In this document: positions 5,264 to 6,041 of the stretch, one piece after another | How the letters are laid out: each line of letters starts with the position of its first letter | How positions within the stretch are numbered: position 1 is the first letter of the stretch | NCBI GenBank assembly: GCA_934667465.1 | Contig: CAKUMG010000396.1 | Span: 1 to 6,041 of the forward strand | Length of the DNA stretch: 6,041 nucleotides | Direction of reading: 5' to 3' | Origin: an uncultured Actinoplanes sp. | Lineage (GTDB): Bacteria; Actinomycetota; Actinomycetes; Mycobacteriales; Micromonosporaceae | The notes under the pieces: model-generated | What the model was told of the DNA's origin: nothing | Databases searched by the model: none | Seen by the model: the letters and a program-made list of their open reading frames with translations, nothing else | Made by a program: the position numbers and the translations under genes

Positions 5264-6041
5264 ATGAGGTGGCGCGCGGCGGGGCCGGAGAGGCGGGGCA
5301 GCCTCATCGGCGGCCGGTACCGCCTCGTCGAGCGGCTCGGCACCGGCGGCATGTCCGTCGTCTGGCGCGGCCACGACGAGGTGCTGGGCCGGGCGGTCGC
5401 GGTCAAGGTGCTGGCGCCGCAGCTGGTCGCCGACTCGCGGTTCCGTCACCGGCTGCGCCAGGAGGCCCTGGCGGCGGCCCGGCTCTGCCACCCGCACGTC
5501 ACCGGGGTCTTCGACCTGGGCTCGTTCCCGCGGGACGCCGGTGAGGGGCAGACCGCCATCCCGTACGTGGTCATGGAGCTCAACGACGGCGAACCGGTGT
5601 CCGCCCGCCTGAGCCGCGAGGGGGCGCTGCCGTGGCGCGCCGCGGTCACCGTCGCCGCCGAGGTCGCCTCCGCCCTGGCCACGGCGCACGCCAGCGGCGT
5701 CGTGCACCGCGACGTCACCCCGGCCAACGTCATGCTCACCGGCACCGGCGCCAAGATCGTGGACTTCGGCATCTCCGGCGTCACCGGCCAGCGTGACGCC
5801 GCCCCGGACGGCAGCCTGCTCGGCACCCCGGCCTACCTCGCGCCCGAGCGGCTCGGCGGCGACCCCGTCGCCCCGCCCGCTGACGTGTACGCCCTCGGCC
5901 TGCTCCTCTACCGGATGCTGACCGGCCGGCTGCCCTGGCCGGCGGGCACCACCACCGAGGCCCTGCGCGCCCACCTCTACGCGGACCCGGAGCCCGTCCC
6001 CACGCTGCCCGGCATGCCGCCCGAGGTGGCCGCGCTCACCC
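5264..6041 (+). CDS. PknB-type serine/threonine protein kinase, 3'-truncated by the window edge
   Basis: The frame is open from ATG 5264 to the last base, giving 259 residues of a Hanks-type kinase domain. The Gly-rich loop LGTGGMSVVWRG is at 25-36, the ATP-anchoring Lys48 in VAVKVL, and the alpha-C Glu67 in RQEAL. The hinge region VVMEL is at 102-106, the catalytic loop HRDVTPAN at 148-155, the metal-binding DFG at 167-169, the GTPAYLAPE activation-segment end at 187-195, and DVYALG at 207-212. Catalytic Asp150 and Asn155 are kept, but the Lys expected at position 152 is Thr. Any linker, transmembrane helix or extracellular sensor (PASTA or other) would lie beyond 6041. The protein would phosphorylate Ser/Thr on cytoplasmic targets at the membrane if it follows the usual actinobacterial pattern. 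The start is supported by the GGRYRLVERLG opening soon after it and by a promoter at the right distance. Confidence 0.93.
   Translation, partial: MRWRAAGPERRGSLIGGRYRLVERLGTGGMSVVWRGHDEVLGRAVAVKVLAPQLVADSRFRHRLRQEALAAARLCHPHVTGVFDLGSFPRDAGEGQTAIPYVVMELNDGEPVSARLSREGALPWRAAVTVAAEVASALATAHASGVVHRDVTPANVMLTGTGAKIVDFGISGVTGQRDAAPDGSLLGTPAYLAPERLGGDPVAPPADVYALGLLLYRMLTGRLPWPAGTTTEALRAHLYADPEPVPTLPGMPPEVAALT

Noticed and set aside
5156..5974. A 272-codon open frame on the minus strand
   Set aside because: It lies opposite the kinase gene, whose Hanks motifs are unambiguous on the + strand.

Overview
The window looks like two unrelated genomes joined at about 1907-1927. Bases 1 to about 1915 resemble a gut-type Clostridia (Oscillospiraceae-like) chromosome. 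The codon usage is mixed, and the gene order prmA-rsmE-mtaB is the tail of the common Firmicutes dnaK/dnaJ neighbourhood. From about 1915 to the end the DNA is actinomycete-like, with almost every third codon position G or C, GTG/ATG starts, and protein types seen in Micromonosporaceae and relatives (the family assignment is a guess from protein style). By hand count, 23 of the 90 codons before the join end in A or T, against 3 of the next 82.

Layout, all on the + strand: prmA, cut at its 5' end by the window (1-882); rsmE, complete (882-1613), overlapping prmA by one base; the first ~95 codons of mtaB (from a TTG at 1640); the join; the last ~215 codons of a short-chain dehydrogenase/reductase (SDR) ending at 2563; a secreted coiled-coil protein with an ARB-07466/M15-like C-terminal domain (2627-3637); a membrane protein with a spermidine-synthase-like C-terminal domain (3694-5196); and the kinase domain of a PknB-type Ser/Thr protein kinase running off the 3' end (5264-6041). 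No RNA gene, insertion sequence, CRISPR array or clear rho-independent terminator was seen. No gap between genes exceeds 70 bases.

The left genes form a translation-maintenance operon: ribosomal protein L11 methylation, 16S rRNA U1498 methylation, and tRNA t6A methylthiolation. They are tightly spaced, with a Shine-Dalgarno before each start visible here. On the right, each complete gene has its own short upstream region. Two of the three have a -10-like hexamer 6-7 bases before the ATG and no convincing Shine-Dalgarno, which suggests leaderless transcripts, a habit common in Actinobacteria. The right-hand genes are probably independent units rather than a pathway.

I do not see a convincing new biological system. 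The most important observation is the join itself. It happens to keep the reading frame open, giving a 307-residue MtaB/SDR hybrid that is most likely an assembly or contamination artefact. Milder points of interest are the kinase with Thr in place of the catalytic-loop Lys, the candidate cell-wall metallo-hydrolase, and the paired promoter-proximal repeats.
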